Assembly: GCA_031287245.1 (NCBI GenBank)
Contig: JAITTD010000290.1
Coordinates: 1 to 7,074, forward strand
Direction of reading: 5' to 3'
From: Bacteroidales bacterium
GTDB taxonomy: Bacteria > Bacteroidota > Bacteroidia > Bacteroidales > UBA4181
Length of the DNA stretch: 7,074 nt
The notes under the pieces are model-generated. The model had not been told where the DNA came from. It searched no databases and was given only the letters and a program-made list of their open reading frames with translations. The position numbers and the translations under genes were made by a program. Below, piece by piece: positions 6,713-7,074 of the stretch (positions are counted from its first letter, which is position 1; every line of letters begins with the position of its first letter).

Positions 6713-6775
6713 TGCAAACCTTGCAAAGACGACAACCTGTCCATTCGTTTCCGTTTCCGTGGGTTGCACCCACGG
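6713..6775. repeat. Cluster of short dyads with a strong 8-bp hairpin
   Basis: The region upstream of the sigma operon carries three inverted repeats, each with a 3-base centre: TGCAA-ACC-TTGCA (6713-6725), GACA-ACC-TGTC (6731-6741) and the perfect hairpin CCGTGGGT-TGC-ACCCACGG (6757-6775). CGTTTC is also repeated in tandem at 6746-6757. The GC-rich hairpin in A/T-rich surroundings resembles dispersed REP-type palindromes of Bacteroidota. No transposase is visible. It is not a typical terminator because no T-run follows. Confidence 0.55.
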
Positions 6776-6800
6776 CTCCCAATATTGCATCCCTAATGGA

Positions 6801-6814
6801 TCATAATTCATAAT
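6801..6814 (+). repeat. Two-unit heptamer repeat TCATAAT
   Basis: TCATAAT occurs twice in tandem (6801-6807 and 6808-6814). It is a different heptamer from the TTCGAGT type but has the same 7-base period. Being only two units of A/T-rich sequence it may be chance. The rest of the 6627-6909 interval holds the dyads, the second TTCGAGT-type repeat and a hairpin, and no convincing gene. Confidence 0.4.
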
Positions 6815-6862
6815 TGAATATATATGGACATTGACAAGGGGCATGCTCTTGTTGAAAGTCGC

Positions 6863-6876
6863 TCGAAACCCGAAAC
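6863..6876 (-). repeat. Two units of the TTCGAGT-type heptamer
   Basis: On the minus strand this reads TTTCGGGTTTCGAG, equivalent to TTCGGGT followed by TTCGAG(C). It is the same motif, including the GGG variant, as the five-unit array at 5424-5463, in opposite orientation. It lies about 35 bases past the stop of the Abi-like gene, just as the larger array follows the antiporter stop. Confidence 0.6.
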
Positions 6877-6886
6877 ATTCTCTTTT

Positions 6887-6900
6887 CGCCCGAATGGGCG
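6887..6900. repeat. Hairpin downstream of the Abi-like gene
   Basis: A perfect 5-bp G/C stem, CGCCC (6887-6891), loop GAAT, GGGCG (6896-6900), starts 9 bases after the Abi-like stop codon on the minus strand. Read from that gene it is followed by AAAAGAG, not a T-run, so it lacks the tail of an intrinsic terminator. It could act as a 3' mRNA stabiliser or be part of the repeat cluster. Confidence 0.4.
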
Positions 6901-6909
6901 GGATTTTCA

Positions 6910-7074
6910 TCACCGCAGGTCATCGACGGTGTTGACAACCTCAAACTTTTGCCACAGCGGTTCGCTTTGCCAGTCGGCGGGGAAGCCCATAGCAGCCCTG
7001 TCCACATTGGGATATTTGGCAAAAAGGCTTTCAAGTTTCTGTTTGAATGTGTGATTGGGGTTTACGGTGTTGAG
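6910..7074 (-). CDS. Abi family protein, C-terminal fragment (runs off window)
   Basis: The minus strand is open from the right edge to a TGA at 6912-6910, giving 54 residues that begin LNTVNPNHTFKQKLESLF. The stretch ending KYPNVDRAAMGFPADW followed by EPLW is very like the C-terminal end of Abi-family proteins (Abi_2, including AbiD/AbiF), where a phrase of the form YPNIDxxAMGFPxxWxxxPLW recurs. These proteins carry a HEPN-like alpha-helical domain, and some abort phage infection; others have no shown activity. The N-terminal portion, with any catalytic residues, lies beyond 7074, so completeness and activity cannot be judged. The last 13 residues extend a little past the family phrase. It runs in the same direction as the sigma operon but is separated from it by about 280 repeat-rich bases. 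Confidence 0.8.
   Translation of the reverse strand, partial: LNTVNPNHTFKQKLESLFAKYPNVDRAAMGFPADWQSEPLWQKFEVVNTVDDLR

Noticed and set aside
6710..6913. Minus-strand 67-codon frame across the repeat cluster
   Set aside because: It runs through the hairpins and heptamer units, so it is translated repeat DNA without domain features.
6801..7054. Overlapping frames at 6801-7034 (minus) and 6824-7054 (plus)
   Set aside because: Both overlap the Abi-like C-terminus in other frames and run into repeat sequence; the Abi frame has the family match.

Overview
This 7,074-base window looks like chromosomal DNA from a member of the Bacteroidota, probably Bacteroidales. Three things point there. Three or four upstream regions carry the Bacteroidota-type promoter (TTTG-like -33 box, about 19 bases, then TAnnTTTG), with no Shine-Dalgarno sequences. 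The window contains a DUF4835/PorD-type exported protein, a family I know from Bacteroidota. It also contains an ECF sigma factor paired with a small membrane protein, a common arrangement in this phylum. No rRNA, tRNA, CRISPR array or intact transposase is visible.

Layout. At the left, on the minus strand, is a complete purU (formyltetrahydrofolate deformylase). It is divergent from a plus-strand pair: a PorD-like exported protein and an EnvC-like coiled-coil protein with a degenerate LytM/M23 domain. These two genes overlap and are probably co-transcribed. The divergent promoters of purU and porD overlap in about 47 bases. Next, with its own near-consensus promoter, is a 754-residue CPA2 (KefB-like) cation:proton antiporter with four extra C-terminal membrane segments and two RCK_C/TrkA_C domains. 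A 99-base intergenic stretch follows, holding a heptamer tandem repeat and a small palindromic repeat. It separates the antiporter from a convergent minus-strand pair: an ECF sigma factor and a four-helix membrane protein that may be its regulator. The right end holds about 280 non-coding bases with short palindromes and repeats, then the C-terminal 54 codons of an Abi-family (abortive infection) protein that enters from beyond the right edge.

Functionally, the left and centre are housekeeping and cell-envelope genes: one-carbon metabolism, secretion-associated protein, peptidoglycan amidase control and ion homeostasis. The right is a small regulatory operon, repeat-rich spacer DNA and a possible defence gene. 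I found no clearly new multi-gene system. The points most worth a second look are the truncated Abi gene, the EnvC-like gene that has no ATG start, the heptamer repeat present at two loci, and the sigma factor/four-helix membrane protein pair without a zinc anti-sigma motif.
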